From: Asterochloris sp. CNOR1 | Taxonomy: Eukaryota > Chlorophyta > Trebouxiophyceae > Trebouxiales > Trebouxiaceae | Length of the DNA stretch: 64,000 nucleotides | Direction: 5' to 3' | NCBI GenBank assembly: GCA_963969365.1 | Contig: OZ017763.1 | Span: 1,364,001 to 1,428,000 of the forward strand | Part shown: piece after piece, positions 11,638 to 23,045 of the stretch | How the letters are laid out: every line of letters begins with the position of its first letter | How positions within the stretch are numbered: position 1 is the first letter of the stretch | The notes under the pieces: model-generated | What the model was told of the DNA's origin: nothing | Databases searched by the model: none | What the model saw: the letters and a program-made list of their open reading frames with translations, nothing else | Program-made: the position numbers and the translations under genes

Positions 11638-14600
11638 TCAGTGATTGCGGCAAAGCCCGCACCCCAGACTGGGACTCTCTTTGCCATTGGGGGCATGCTG
11701 AATGCCAAGCGGGCATGACTTCAGACCAGGACAGGCCACAGCAGCCACATTGCCAGGGTTCTGATTCCAGAGGGTGTGGTGCTGGGTGCACATGTGGTGC
11801 GTCCCAAAGCAGAACCATGTCGCCACGCTGCAGCCAGGGGTGGGTCTCCGTTTCTGAGGTAGTGATGCACAATATATCACATTCAGGGGGGCACAGGGCC
11901 TCGCAGCATTCAGCAGCTGGGTACAAGTCATCCGCCAAGTTGTGTCTATGAGCAATGCTGACAGCCGTGCAACACCTAGTGCTCTGCCTTGCCTGCTGCC
12001 TGCATGACACTGCGCACTGCTGCAGGACACATGAGCATGCTGTAGGCAGCCTCACCTGCAGCAAAATCTGCACTTGTACTCGATGAACTCTGAGCCATGT
12101 TTGCTGCAGGCAGCGGCGCCCTGCCCTCCAGCGCAGCTGCCACAGAGGAGCTCCTCTCCAGCGCCGCCACCAGCTTGCCCTGCAGCGTCCTCTGCAGGCG
12201 GCAGGCTTTGCATCAGAGGGCAGACAACAAGGCAGCGCGAGGATGATTACTCTCACAGGCCAAGCTGTTCTAGCCCCAAGTCTGGAGGCTCTGCCAAGCC
12301 ACTCAGCATTGCATGGCCATGTGGCCAGACACCTGGAGATTGAATGCTTGTCCGTGGGAGTCCTCACCTGAAGCAGCGGCTTTTGGGATAAGCTGCGCGG
12401 CAAGCGACAACAAGCATGGCAGCCTATACTGTGCAGCAAAGTTATTTCAGAAGGCACCACGCTCATGTTCAACAATCTGGGCTCCAGAACAGTGCCTGCC
12501 TCAGTGATTGCACGCTGGCACCCGACATGGCTGCACTGACGAAAGAGCAGCAGGTGCAGCATGGGCCCCTGCAGTTGGCGCTTGGCGCTAGACGACTCAA
12601 CACAACGGCCTGCTGACCTTCAGCCGCCTGGGCTCTGCACTCCTTCCTGCCTCCATAGTACACACGCTGGCATCCAACACGGCTGCACTGGTAGAAATTC
12701 AGCTTGGAAAGAGCGAAGTCGCCAGGCCTGCCGTCGAATGGGCCCCCCGGTGACAGGGCTGGATCTGCCATCAGCCCCTCAGCCTGTATGCAGGCAGACA
12801 TGAGTCTTGCGGCACTGCAGGCAGACACAGTGCATGTCTGCCGAGCACATGCTGCACGCAGATTTGTCAACCTCATGCATGCAGGAACCCCAGTGCCTGT
12901 CCTTGATGCTTGTGGTGCATATGCATGCTGCCCACCTCAAGTGCATGTGCACTGCAGGCTCCCAGGCAACATCTGTGACGCTGCATACATCAGCTGCCCT
13001 GCGCAGCAGGCCTGCTCAGGGCAGACACGCTCCTGTTGAGGGAAGCAGGCTGCGCAGACCCCTGGCTGCAATGCGTTGCAGATTGCAAGGCAGCCACGCT
13101 TTCGGTCACATACAGACAGCCAGGCTGAGCACCTGCTGCCGTACCAAGCTGAGGAAAGGCAGACTGTGCACAGGCAGCCTGAGCCCACATGCAGGCACTG
13201 TGTACACGCAAGATTACGAGCATGCAGAGACGTGCATCACGAGGCCCACATGTAGCATGAAGCCCTGCAGGCTCCTGACGCAGCTCTGCTGGCAGCATAC
13301 GAGGGTCCTTCGTCTTGTCTTACCATGCACTGCTCGAGCGCAGCATGACAGTATGCCACCGCAGCTGCAGGCTCAACATCTCCTACCCAACTCATGCCAT
13401 GTTTAGCATGCTTTGTGCACCAATTCTGGGCGCTGCTAGGCTCGTACGACAGCCATCTGTCGCAGCCTTGCTGACAACAACTCCTATGTGACCCTCTGTG
13501 AGGACCCTCTGTGAGGTTACACATTTGAGGTGAGCATGCAGATATGCCTCACCTGCAAGCCATGCTTGGCTTGAATGCCAGTGCCCTGTGGCCACCCTGC
13601 TGGCAGCACCTACATGTGAGGACTCACTGGTGGATTTGAGCATGCAGGGGCACCCACCTTGAGGCGCTGCTTGGCCTTGCTAACCGTCTCCTGTCGCAGC
13701 TCCAGGGGCCTCCTCAGCCACTCTCTCAGGGCAGGGTGCTGCATCAGGGGCTCAGCACAGCAGATCTGCAGACCGCATGGCACCAGCCTGCTCACACAGC
13801 TCTGCCATTGGATGAGACAACGACAGGACGACGGCAGTTTCGCTTGAGGAGCCTTAGGGACCAGGGCATGCCAGAGGCATACCAGCCATTCAGATGTGCT
13901 CAGCTGCAGGCCCTGTTTGGCAGAACATGTGACGGCAGCTTAGCCATCCAGCATTCCCCAAGCTGCATGCCAGCCTGAGGCAAAACAAAATGGAAAACAG
14001 GCGGCTCACCTCCTGGCTGATTGCCCTTTGTGCATCAGAGTTGCCACAGTTCACACAGTTCAGAAAGTTGAAGGAGATCGCAGGCCCAGGGAACCCCTGC
14101 AATGGCAAGGAGGTCTGACTGATTGGCTCAGCAAGGGCATCGCCGGACATAGCTGTTAAACATCTGGGAAGGCACAGGGAAGCTCCCCACAACCAAGCAG
14201 CAGGGTGTCTCACCCTTACCAGACGTCTGCCCAAGCCACGCAGTGTTGATGCATGCGGTACATAGCTGGTTAAGCTTCAACTGGGGCAGATCGAAAGCAC
14301 AGAAGCAGTCATGAATTTAGTTCCATGCACAGCAAGTGGCCTATCTGCAGTGGCTGGCAGTGACATGCAGCAGCGTGCAAAGCACTACAACTCAGGTGCA
14401 TACTGCCCCTGACCTTTTGCAGGCGATTTTGGGCACACTGGAGGTGGAAGACATGCCCACAGCGCAGCTGGATGGCTGGAGCTGTCTGAATCTCCTCACA
14501 GCAGATCTGGCAGTCATCTCCCCCAAGCAGTGGCTGCTGCTGCCATGCGCTGCTGCCTGCCGCAGAGTCGACAGAGCACCCCTGAAAAAGCAGAGCACGA

Positions 14601-17600
14601 GGATTCTTCCACTCGCGGCAGCTCATGCTATCAGGCTAAGCATGCGGCCCATTGAGCCCTGCAATTGGTGCAAGAGGACTGGTGCGCAACTTAAAATCTC
14701 AAGCGGTGGCTGCTCCCAACAATAACATGCTGATGAGCTGCATACTGTCTGCCACAAGCCTGCGCATGCAGCATGCCTCCATCTGAGCAAAGATCCTAGT
14801 GCTGGCAGGACATGCGTTCCCAGACCATCTGCTCCCCACACATGCTGCAAGGCCAGGCGGATGTCTGCACTGTGGCCAGCTGAAGCCTGCCAACACCATG
14901 CTGGGGGCCAGTGGCTGCCCAAGACGCCCACTCAGGCGGACACTGGCGACACTTATCAAGACCATAGGTGGTGCCCAAGGCCAGTGGTTGAGCTGTGAGC
15001 CAGAGGTATAGCTTTTAGTCTGGCCGCTTTCAGCTTTGTTAGCAGGAGAGCTCACCTGCAGACAGCCCAGGCAGTTCCCAGCCTCCTCTCCTCGAACGCC
15101 CCCGCACAGATGGCCACAAGGCAGCCGCCTTAGGCAGGCCTGCCGCAGCTTAGCGCTGCACTCCTCGCCCCGGCAGACCTGCAGGCATCAGCCTCTGAGG
15201 GCCTGCCTGCCAGCCACCCTAGCTCCCTGAGGTGATGGCGGACATGCGCCAATCAGCCTGGGCCAGGGCCACCTGGCCTTGGCATTGACCACTTGCAGCC
15301 TGCAGCATCTGTGCAACATCTAGGCAGGCAAGAGGCCTGGTGGCGCCATGGGCAACAGCTGCCTCAAGGCTCTGTGTGTAAAAGCGCCCACCATCTGCAA
15401 GTGTGTGAGCAGCATTCAAAGACATGCCAAGCTCCCAAAGTGTGGCAGCAGCTACCAGCTGACTATACATTGAAAGGCACAGCACACGGTTGCCTCACCA
15501 ACTGCAGGTGATGGTGTAGCATCTCCAGCTCCAAGCGCTCCAGGCACCACTTGTGGGCAACCCCCCTGTTCCCAATGCCCTTGCGCAGCTGCCTCACATT
15601 CAACCTGCAGCAGTGCCAGCAAATAAATGCCAGGTCTTGGAACCTGCTGAGCCAGATGTTCAGGCCGATCGCGGCCAGGGCAAGCCATCCAGGCAGGCAC
15701 CACTTGCGGATATCCCAATGCCCTTGCGCAGCTGCCTCACATCGGGCCGATCGTGAGTCATGCTGCTTCCCATCTTCATCTACGGACAGCAAAGCTTGCC
15801 AGATGCCTGACTCAGTCAAAGTTGTCGCAGCATGGATACCTGGCGCAGCACTCAAGGATTGCTGCTCAGGCTGAGCAGAAGAATTGGATGCATGCTGTGG
15901 GGGCAGCAAAAGCGTTCCTGCAGCTGAGACTGGCATCGAGTGAAACAGCATCTCCAACCTAGTGGTGCCTGACCTTGCCTGGCCACCGTCGGAGGTGTCC
16001 ATCATGCGCTGGCGGCAGTAGAGGCACTGGGGCGCCCTGTTCTGTTCACAGGTGAGGTCAGTGTGGTAGGGGATGGCGCGACATTGGTCACAAAAGGTCT
16101 GGGAGCAGGCGGGGCAGCGGAACCTACGCCACAGCATGGGCTGGTCTGGCAAGTGGCCTGGGAAGGTGTACTGGCCACAAATTGACTTAAGTGCAGGCAG
16201 TGCAGCAGAGCCTGCAGCAGAGGACGCAAGAGGAACACTGGTCAATAAAAGAGGTCTGAAAGTAGGCAGGGCAGTGGAACCTGGCGCAGGATGCTGAGGG
16301 TTCTGGAGCGGTGAGCTGCGGCACCAGACAATGTGCGCACACTACTTCCTGCTGCCCCTGCAGCACACATTGTGCTTTCAGCTCTGCTGCTCAGCCTGCT
16401 CGCGCACTAGGCAATGTGCGCAGACTACTCCCTGCTGCCCACCAAGCTGCTGAACGCCAAAGACTGGGGCCCGGGCGGTTAGGGAAACCAGCATAACAGA
16501 GTCAGTCTGGGTGCCATGAGCACATAAGGTGTTAGAGCAGGCTGGACATCTACATCAGCAGCGCAATGGGATTGGTAGGGCAGCAAGCATGCAGTGGTGT
16601 GCACCAGTGCTGATCAGCACAATTGACAAGAGATTGTGTACTGCAGGGCAGCAGGCATGAAGCAACCTGCAGCATCAAGCCTGCTGTTCATGTGTTGTGC
16701 CACCTCTTTTGGCAGCGCCATCCGGGCAGGGAGCTGCATGATTAGTGGCAGCCATATGCAGGCCATGGCGGCGATGGCAAACACGCTTCCAGCCAGCATG
16801 CAGATCAAGTCTGTAGAATGCAGGATGTGTGTGCTGCTCAGATGCAGCATGGCAGCCTGGGAGATTGCTTCTGTCAGGGCTAGCCTGGGAGGTACGGGGT
16901 GGGATATTGTGCAGCAATGTTTCACAATAATGGCCAACATTCTCAACAAAGGTACCAGAGACTTTCCAAGCATTGCAGGCAGAATGACAGGCAGTGCAAG
17001 CGTGCCTGTGCTCAGCGTCTGGGGCATGGCTTGCAGGCAGCCGCTCAATGCTGATGCCGCATGAGGGGCACGTGATGATCCTCTGATCGGCGCGTATGGC
17101 AGCCTGAGTGGCTGCTGAGCTGTAGACAGAGAAGGCTTCAGGGGCCGCAGCCTGCAGCAGTCAAGCCAGAAACTGGATTTGGACTGGCAACAGGGGTTTC
17201 AGTTGTGCAATCTGCTGTCGCAAAACAGCGCAGACAAGCAATTCCAGCAAGCAGCCCCAGCCAGGCCACCTCAGAGCAGAGTCCTGCATGGAGCTCCACC
17301 AAGAGTGCCAGAGAATTGCTGCTGTGCACCAGCTGGGCGTAGCCCGCCCACCGGTACTGCACCAGTGTATACAGGCAGGCAGTCCCAAATTGGCCTTGTG
17401 CTTTGGGTCTTTTGAGTGCCAGAACCCAAGAGTGGGAGTGGCAGTTGTATAGCACCACTGCTGCTTCATGTCCCACCCACCTGCAGCTGTCCTTGCAGCA
17501 TGGGGACCCCGCATTGCTGCACAGGGCAGCAGCAGCACCCATCATCGAAGCAGTCACCCCCAATCAAATCGATCTCCTCCACCACAGTGGGCTGCTGCGG

Positions 17601-18907
17601 CTGTGGCAGAGGCCACTGGCTCAGGTCGATGGTGTCAGGGTTGACCTGCTTGGGGCGCAGCCTACATCAGGGCAGCCAGAGCTTGGGCACTTTGCTGCGT
17701 AGGGCTCAGGCAACCACGTGCAGTCAAGACAGCTTGCACAAGTATGCCACCTGGCTGACATACACCGGCAAACAGCAGAGCTAGCTGCCTTCGTCTGCAG
17801 CACAGGAGCTGGCAGGCATGCGCTGGCTTCAGTCCGGCGCGAAGAGGCAGCAGGGAATCAACCTCTGGCATTTGAGGTGGCGTGATCAGCTTTGGCACAC
17901 ACGGGCGCTCCTCAAGTGATCAAGGTCAGGTTGCATCCTTGGCTATCCTTGTTACCCGAGACATGCAGCCTGCTTACTTATGAGGGCTTTCAGCTATGCG
18001 TTGCTTGAGGCGCAAATGCAACACAAGACTGCCAGCGTTGTCAGTACACCTTTTGGCTTCAGTCTCTCTGTAGCTCCCTGTGTCCTCGCCAAGCTGCACT
18101 CCATAGGACGGCGGCTGAATGCTGACGTCAATGTGCACCACAGTGGCAGGCACGCAGCGCCCGTCTGGGTAGGTGTACCAGACCAGCTGCCCTTTGGCAA
18201 AGCTGTGCGGACACTCACCCACTGCAGAAGCAAGCCGGGTGTGAGGCAATGGGGGTGGTGTCTTTCCCTGGAAGACTGGCCTGGTGCAGGACAGGAGGGC
18301 TCTCAGGGCCTGCAGGGCCCAGGTGGCTACAGATGGGGACCACATATTCCCAGCGGAAACTGCAGGCATTGCAGGCATGCATTGGCATACACAACTCAGA
18401 TCACGTGCTATACTGCTGCGCAATACTGCCTCAGCAGGCAGGGTGCTGCGCAGGGAGGTGGCGAGAGCCTCGAGCCTGAATTCTGGGACTGACCAACAGG
18501 CACCACCAACGCTCCACAGCATTTGCTCCTTCAGCCCACCTGCTGCTGCACTTTTGTGCCTGCTGCTCCCGCCCACTTGGCTGCTGACCACGTCTGTGAG
18601 CTTCTGCAAGTACCTTGTTACGTGCTGGCTGATGCAGGCCTCGCAGATCATACACTGGCACTCCATGGCGGCCAGCTGCAGCAGGGGCTTCACACCACAG
18701 CACAGGTGGCAGTGGAAGGCACCGCCTGCCAGCATGGCCTGCTCCCAAGCCTCAGCCTTGCCTGCACAGCGGTCATATGAATGTGCAGTATGCAGAAGAC
18801 TGCCTCGTGCTTGCAAAGGATTATACGCTCATGACTACTGCAGGAGGTGCTTGGGCACCTGCAGCCAGGGGGCTGTCGTTGTCCAGCATGATAGAGTCCT
18901 CATCCAT
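11638..18907 (-). CDS. RING-Cys-relay E3 ubiquitin ligase (MYCBP2/PHR C-terminal type) with RBR-like N-terminal zinc modules and a Tudor-like domain
   Basis: Exons in gene order: 18859-18907 ([13 protein letters not shown] start); about 18590-18761, RING1-like ([20 protein letters not shown]); 18050-18223, Tudor-like ([22 protein letters not shown]); 17481-17661 ([16 protein letters not shown], joined AG|G); about 17020-17160 ([15 protein letters not shown]); about 16008-16240, IBR-like ([27 protein letters not shown]); about 15510-15600; 15056-15178 ([22 protein letters not shown]); about 14797-14951; 14414-14581, RING ([28 protein letters not shown]); 14010-14096 ([10 protein letters not shown]); 13658-13765; 12618-12784; 12056-12191; 11638-11827. 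The last four form the tandem-cysteine domain of MYCBP2. The relay cysteine lies in YYGGRKEC, the catalytic one in FCFGTHHMC, with the supporting Glu (GEELLCGSC) and His (CTQHH) also present; the end GCGLCRNH matches MYCBP2. MYCBP2 passes ubiquitin between two cysteines and esterifies Ser/Thr. Phases agree for all exons from 14581 down; the upstream joins are less certain and two genes remain possible. Confidence 0.8.
12489..12541 (-). repeat. Decayed copy of a tandem-cysteine exon inside the next intron
   Basis: The minus strand here reads [10 protein letters not shown], against [10 protein letters not shown] in the true exon at 12618-12784. About 50 bp align at good identity, then diverge. 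It sits in the intron between exons 12618-12784 and 12056-12191, about 150 bp from its source. Confidence 0.7.
15540..15742 (-). repeat. Duplicated ~55-bp exon segment in the E3 ligase gene
   Basis: CCCAATGCCCTTGCGCAGCT followed by GCCTCACAT occurs at 15571 and again at 15714. It is preceded in both by a similar CAGGCACCACTTG block. The copy at 15540-15600 reads VRQLRKGIG...[11 protein letters not shown] and looks like the true exon; the other, upstream in gene direction, is broken by a stop in that frame. Confidence 0.7.
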
Positions 18908-19357
18908 GTGAACACCGTTTGGAATGTTAGAACCACCGGTCATGACCCTGGGTTCTTTTGTTGATCATCGATTCTGCAGCTGATGGCAGTGCAAGCCATC
19001 TAACCGACTTTCTTATCACAATTGCATTTGAGGCTTCCTATATTTCTGCTTCTTCTAGCACTTCCTTCTAGCAACTTTGTTGTTTCACCAGCATCCCCGC
19101 ACTTCCTTCTGCAGGCAGGGTACAAGGCTGCAGGGGATTGTTTCTTTCTGAACATCACTGTACCGGGCCGCACGTGCTCTGCCACTCTGCTTGAGTACCA
19201 CTGGCAGCAGTAGCCGGCAGCAGACAGCCCCTGAAAAGCAGTACTGTGAGTTGTCCCCCCCTGCCCACTTTCAGAAAGCAATTGTTCTTTGCTGGTGGGG
19301 CTCAGCCAGATGGCTTGTGCAGGTGTATCAGGGGCTGCTCACAAAGAGCAGGCTGCC
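18908..19357. promoter_or_regulatory. 450-bp divergent promoter between two ubiquitin-ligase genes
   Basis: The start codons of the RING-Cys-relay ligase (minus, 18907) and the STUbL (plus, 19358) face away from each other across this spacer. No coding exon was found in it. A CTTCCTTCTGCAGG-like stretch near 19100 could be a 5' UTR intron acceptor. Coordinated expression is possible but not shown. Confidence 0.5.
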
Positions 19358-22146
19358 ATGAGCAGCGATGGTGAGCCGCAGCAGGCGCAGGTCATTGAGC
19401 TGTCCAGCGACGATGAGTTCAGCTCCAGGAAATCGCCACAGGTGGAGTCGCAGTGTCCTCAGCTCTGCTGGAGCATTGGTATCTTGTCAATGGTCCAGGG
19501 TTTGCATCCAGCGATGGCACATCCGAGGAATTGTGGCCTCACCTTACCGCAGCATCGCTTCCATTCAGGCAGGCCCTGTTACCTGCGTGCAGGGTGCCCA
19601 GGCACAGCGCAACTCAGGCAGTGCAGCATCGCTTCGAAGCAGGCTTGCAGGTGGGCACTGCCTCGGCTGGACGAGGTGGAGGCTCAGCTCCTGCTGCAAC
19701 TGCCTGACACGCACAGCCTGGTCAGCTTGCCATGAGACGGTCTGCCAGTCTCAGCGTGCAGGGGGGCAGCATGTAGGCAATACGCTGCAGACCTTCTCTC
19801 AGCATGCAGCCAGCAGCATGGCCCACATGGCTGATACTGGTCAAAGGGTATCATCAGGGGTTGCTGACAACTCCGGGGTGCCTGTGCAGGACGCAAGAGG
19901 CGGCGGGCGCCTGCTGCATTGGGGCCGCAGGTGTGCCGCCTGCCCAGCCTCTGATGGGCCAGCACAGCAGCTGCGTGCCTGTAGCGTCCGGCGTTACACC
20001 GGACGCTGCAGTGCCCTGGTGTCAGCCCAGGCTTCATGTGTACCACATGTGCTCATCAACCGACCGTGCGCAGCGCAAGCAGCAGCACAATCTATGCTAC
20101 AAATTCTGGACATCTCGACAGCTCAGCCTGCATGCATAACAGTCTTTGTGGCCCCTCTTGCACAGCAGTCGGCGATGTTCCAGATTATTCGATGCAGTTT
20201 GCTGCCACCAGCAGGCAGCGCTTACAAGGCAGGCTGCGGCTGGTCAGCTTGGCAATTAGGTCATTCAGCAAGATCACGTGCTGCAGGCTGACACCCTCGT
20301 GAACCTTTGAGGATGTGTACTGCGCGCCTGATGGACTGGCAAAACCCTGTGCTGCGTGGTTAGCCCCCACAGTGCTACGGGGCCAGCCTCCAATGTGCAG
20401 CCATGCTTCAGTCACATTCAGGCTGTGTGCTGCAGGGCCACACCCTCATAGACCTGACGGCAGGCGGCACTGAATGCAATGGCGGCAACATGGTTGGGAC
20501 TGAGATCATCTTTCTGGGCAGCACCTCCCCAAACCCCCGCGCTACCAGCAGGTAGGCGCAACAAAGTGCCTTTGAGAGGCAATGCGGCGTTTCATTGTCA
20601 GCAAGGAAGTCATTTAGCTGGCAGCTCCTCCACAACTTTGGTGGTAAGGCTAGCCAGTGGCCTCTGCTGGGCTCCAGCCTGTATGACGCTGGTGCAGCTG
20701 GACGCCAGAAACACCCTGTGGAATTGTCAGCTATGACAACTGCTTGAAGCTAATCCAGAGCCACCATTCTCCCAGTTAATGGGGGTGGTGGGGTCTGTAT
20801 TGAAGTTCAATGGCAGCTGCCAATGCCCAGCAGCAACGGAAGGCAGGTGAGGCAGATTGTGCCTGCGGTGACAGTCAGGACTATGCTGGAAGTGGCCAAG
20901 CATCTGTGTGCACCATATGCAGACGGCACCAGCGCTGCCAAGAAGGGACGTCAGCCTTGGCGCCATGTGGCCGTGACAACACTCATTCATTGCTGGTCTG
21001 ACCTTACTGTCAGGCCCTCATGCTGCTGCAGATAGCTTCACCACAAGAAGCCTCAGGCGACCTGAAACCTGCCCAGCGACAGGGAGCAGCTCTTGTCCTG
21101 CAGCCGACAAGTGGCCAAGCTTCAGTTGCTGATTTTGAGCAACAGCTGGCTCAAGGGTCATCCTTTAGCAAACTGCGTTTGGGAAGTCCATCTCTCCAGC
21201 AGTTATGCATAATCTCATTTCAAACGTTGGCTGAGGCAAGTTTGAGCACAAGTCGCTGCAGGCAGCCTGCAGCTGAAGTGGGCTTGAGCATCTCACTCTG
21301 TTGCAGGGCAATGTGAGCAAGGAAATGCTGGTGCAGGAGAATCTTTGACTGTCAGAGAAGGCCTTCTCCCTGCACCTGCTTTGTGCTCGCAATCTGTTTG
21401 TGCTGCACGCAACAGCGTCCAGCAGTAGCCCCAGGTAGCAGGGCAGGCTGCGCAGCCGGCAGCACCAGCCCCAAGGACATCAATTGTCACTACAGGCGTT
21501 TACGAGCCCAAGGGGCCACAGGAGCCAAGAAAGCTGCTCAGTCACCAGGCAAAGCCGCGTCCCTTGCAGCAGAGAAGAACCTGTCCTTTGAGGCCATAGC
21601 CGCGCAGCCATCGCCTGCAGAGAGGAAACCCCAGTGCGCAGTCTGCCTAGAGGACATGAAGGAGCCAGCCTGTGGCCCCTGCGGGTAAGCACCCAGTCAG
21701 TGTGCTAGGCTGCCTGAGCAACAGTTCCTGCGTGTGCAGTGCCTGCTGGCGCCAGTGAGCACGCTTTGAGCAGCAGGGGTGCTGACCCCTGCGGGTAGCT
21801 GCCTCCTGGAGCTGGTAAGCGTTTCATGTTGGCTGTAGCAATGGCCATGGCAGCCTGTTGCTCAGGTGAGCTGCAGGCAGTGACAGACAGCCTGACACGG
21901 GTTACCCTGCCTGCTGGGCCTCGTGCACCTGGCTGATGACTTGTTGCCGCTCACTCCAGCTCCAGGGGTCCTTGCAATCTGGGCTTGTTCCGTGCCAAGC
22001 ACTCGGCCGGTTGCTGAACCCAAGTTCTGCCCTGTAGGCACTGCTTCTGCAAGGAGTGCCTGGTGGCTTGCGTCAAGGCCACCAAGAAGTGCCCAACTTG
22101 TCGGAAGAACATACAGATACGGACAGTCAAGCGAATATACCTGTAA
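19358..22146 (+). CDS. SUMO-targeted ubiquitin ligase, RNF4/SLX8-like RING protein
   Basis: The first exon (19358-19440) encodes MSSDGEPQQAQVIELSSDDE, a textbook SUMO-interacting motif (VIELSSDDE). A second supported exon (20436-20551, phase 0) has GHTLIDLTAGG and TEIIFLG, two more SIM-like strings. The penultimate exon (about 21496-21684) leads into the RING: CAVCLEDMKEPACGPCG, split there by an intron. The last exon (22038-22146) gives HCFCKECLVACVKATKKCPT, then CRKNIQIRTVKRIYL and TAA. The C-terminal RIYL matches RNF4, where it packs in the RING dimer and helps activate ubiquitin transfer. The family ubiquitinates poly-SUMOylated nuclear proteins, linking SUMO to the proteasome in DNA repair. 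Middle exons between 20552 and 21495 are uncertain. A TGTAA string overlaps the stop and another follows near 22242, fitting the chlorophyte poly(A) signal. Confidence 0.8.
20276..20452 (+). repeat. Small relic of a STUbL exon start
   Basis: GTGCTGCAGGCTGACACCCT near 20278 resembles GTGCTGCAGGGCCACACCCT near 20428, the acceptor and first bases of the SIM-containing exon. About 30 bp are similar, so the evidence is weaker than for other cases. Confidence 0.45.
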
Positions 22147-22424
22147 TTGTGCCCATCAAATCACTGTATGCCAGCCCAGCATTCACAGGATACTGAACAG
22201 GAGGTGCCATCTCTTCACACGCTCAATTTCTCTAAACTTCTTGTAATGCTGGGGCGTCTGCCAGCTTGCTGATTTATGAGGGCAAGGAGGCAGCTTGCAG
22301 CTCCAGATACCAGGAGGAGGAGTGGCCCAGTTTGAAGTGCAGCATGACAGGCGTGCTGGACAGAGAGTATAACACAGTCAGCAGGTAGGGCCATCCACTA
22401 CCCAGTGCAAAGAGGAGGGGAGCT

Positions 22425-22670
22425 CTAAGTCCTGTCAGAGATTGCATGCAAAGCCGCCTGCATGCACCCTGTTGTCTCATGAAACCACTCATGTCCCTCC
22501 GGCTCAGGCACATTGCAATAGACGTTGTGCTGCAGGAGGCCATTCAGCATGTCAACACAGATGTAAGATAGGGTGGGGTTCAGTGGGCTCCCTTGATGCA
22601 CTCCCTGGTGGCATCTGAAGGGTTGGTAAGGCTTTCGCCTGTCTTGACTGCTGCGCAGTCTTTGCTGCAC
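22425..22670 (-). mobile_element. Possible non-LTR (LINE-type) reverse transcriptase scrap
   Basis: An 81-codon minus-strand frame contains GVHQGSPLNPTLSYICVDML, close to the GVRQGxPLSPxLF block that precedes the catalytic YADD in LINE-type reverse transcriptases. No YADD block or other RT motif follows downstream, and no endonuclease or poly-A tail was seen. The match rests on one motif. Seen: the motif. Inferred: an old 5'- and 3'-truncated LINE insertion between two host genes. Confidence 0.35.
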
Positions 22671-23045
22671 ATGGTCTGTAGGCCAGGATGTAGCAGGGGC
22701 ACACCACTACGGCCCCGAACAAATCGTCATGAGCACTTGAGGTGGCCCCTTGTCTTGTCTGATGCAGGGACCTCAGGCCATGGACGGTTGGAATGCAAAA
22801 GTGGCAGCCAGGTCGAGCAGGCCAGGCAGTCGGGCCAGGTGATGTGCTCACGTTGGCACACTGTGGGCCCACTAAAGTTGACATATGTGCCTTCGTTCTT
22901 TCAGAAAGTATCAATAAACATTTTCAGTCAAAGGTCTAAACAAGCAGAAAGTTGCAGCGCAAGCTGTTGCCACCCTTTGCAGCTTACTCTTGCACTGCGA
23001 GTGCCTGTTTTCCTTTGTGGCATCGCTGTCACGAGCTCTCTCAGC

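Noticed and set aside
11525-12562. 345-codon open frame on the minus strand, the longest in the window
   Set aside because: It spans introns of the RING-Cys-relay ligase and the last exon in the wrong frame; the catalytic FCFGTHHMC lies in another frame.
17974-18816. 280-codon frame as a complete small gene (RING plus Tudor-like)
   Set aside because: The RING and Tudor exons share a frame by chance through an intron; the Tudor end splices in phase to LRPKQVNPD at 17661.
19368-20291. 307-codon plus-strand frame
   Set aside because: No family signature; it overlaps the SIM-encoding first exon of the STUbL in another frame and has the local biased composition.
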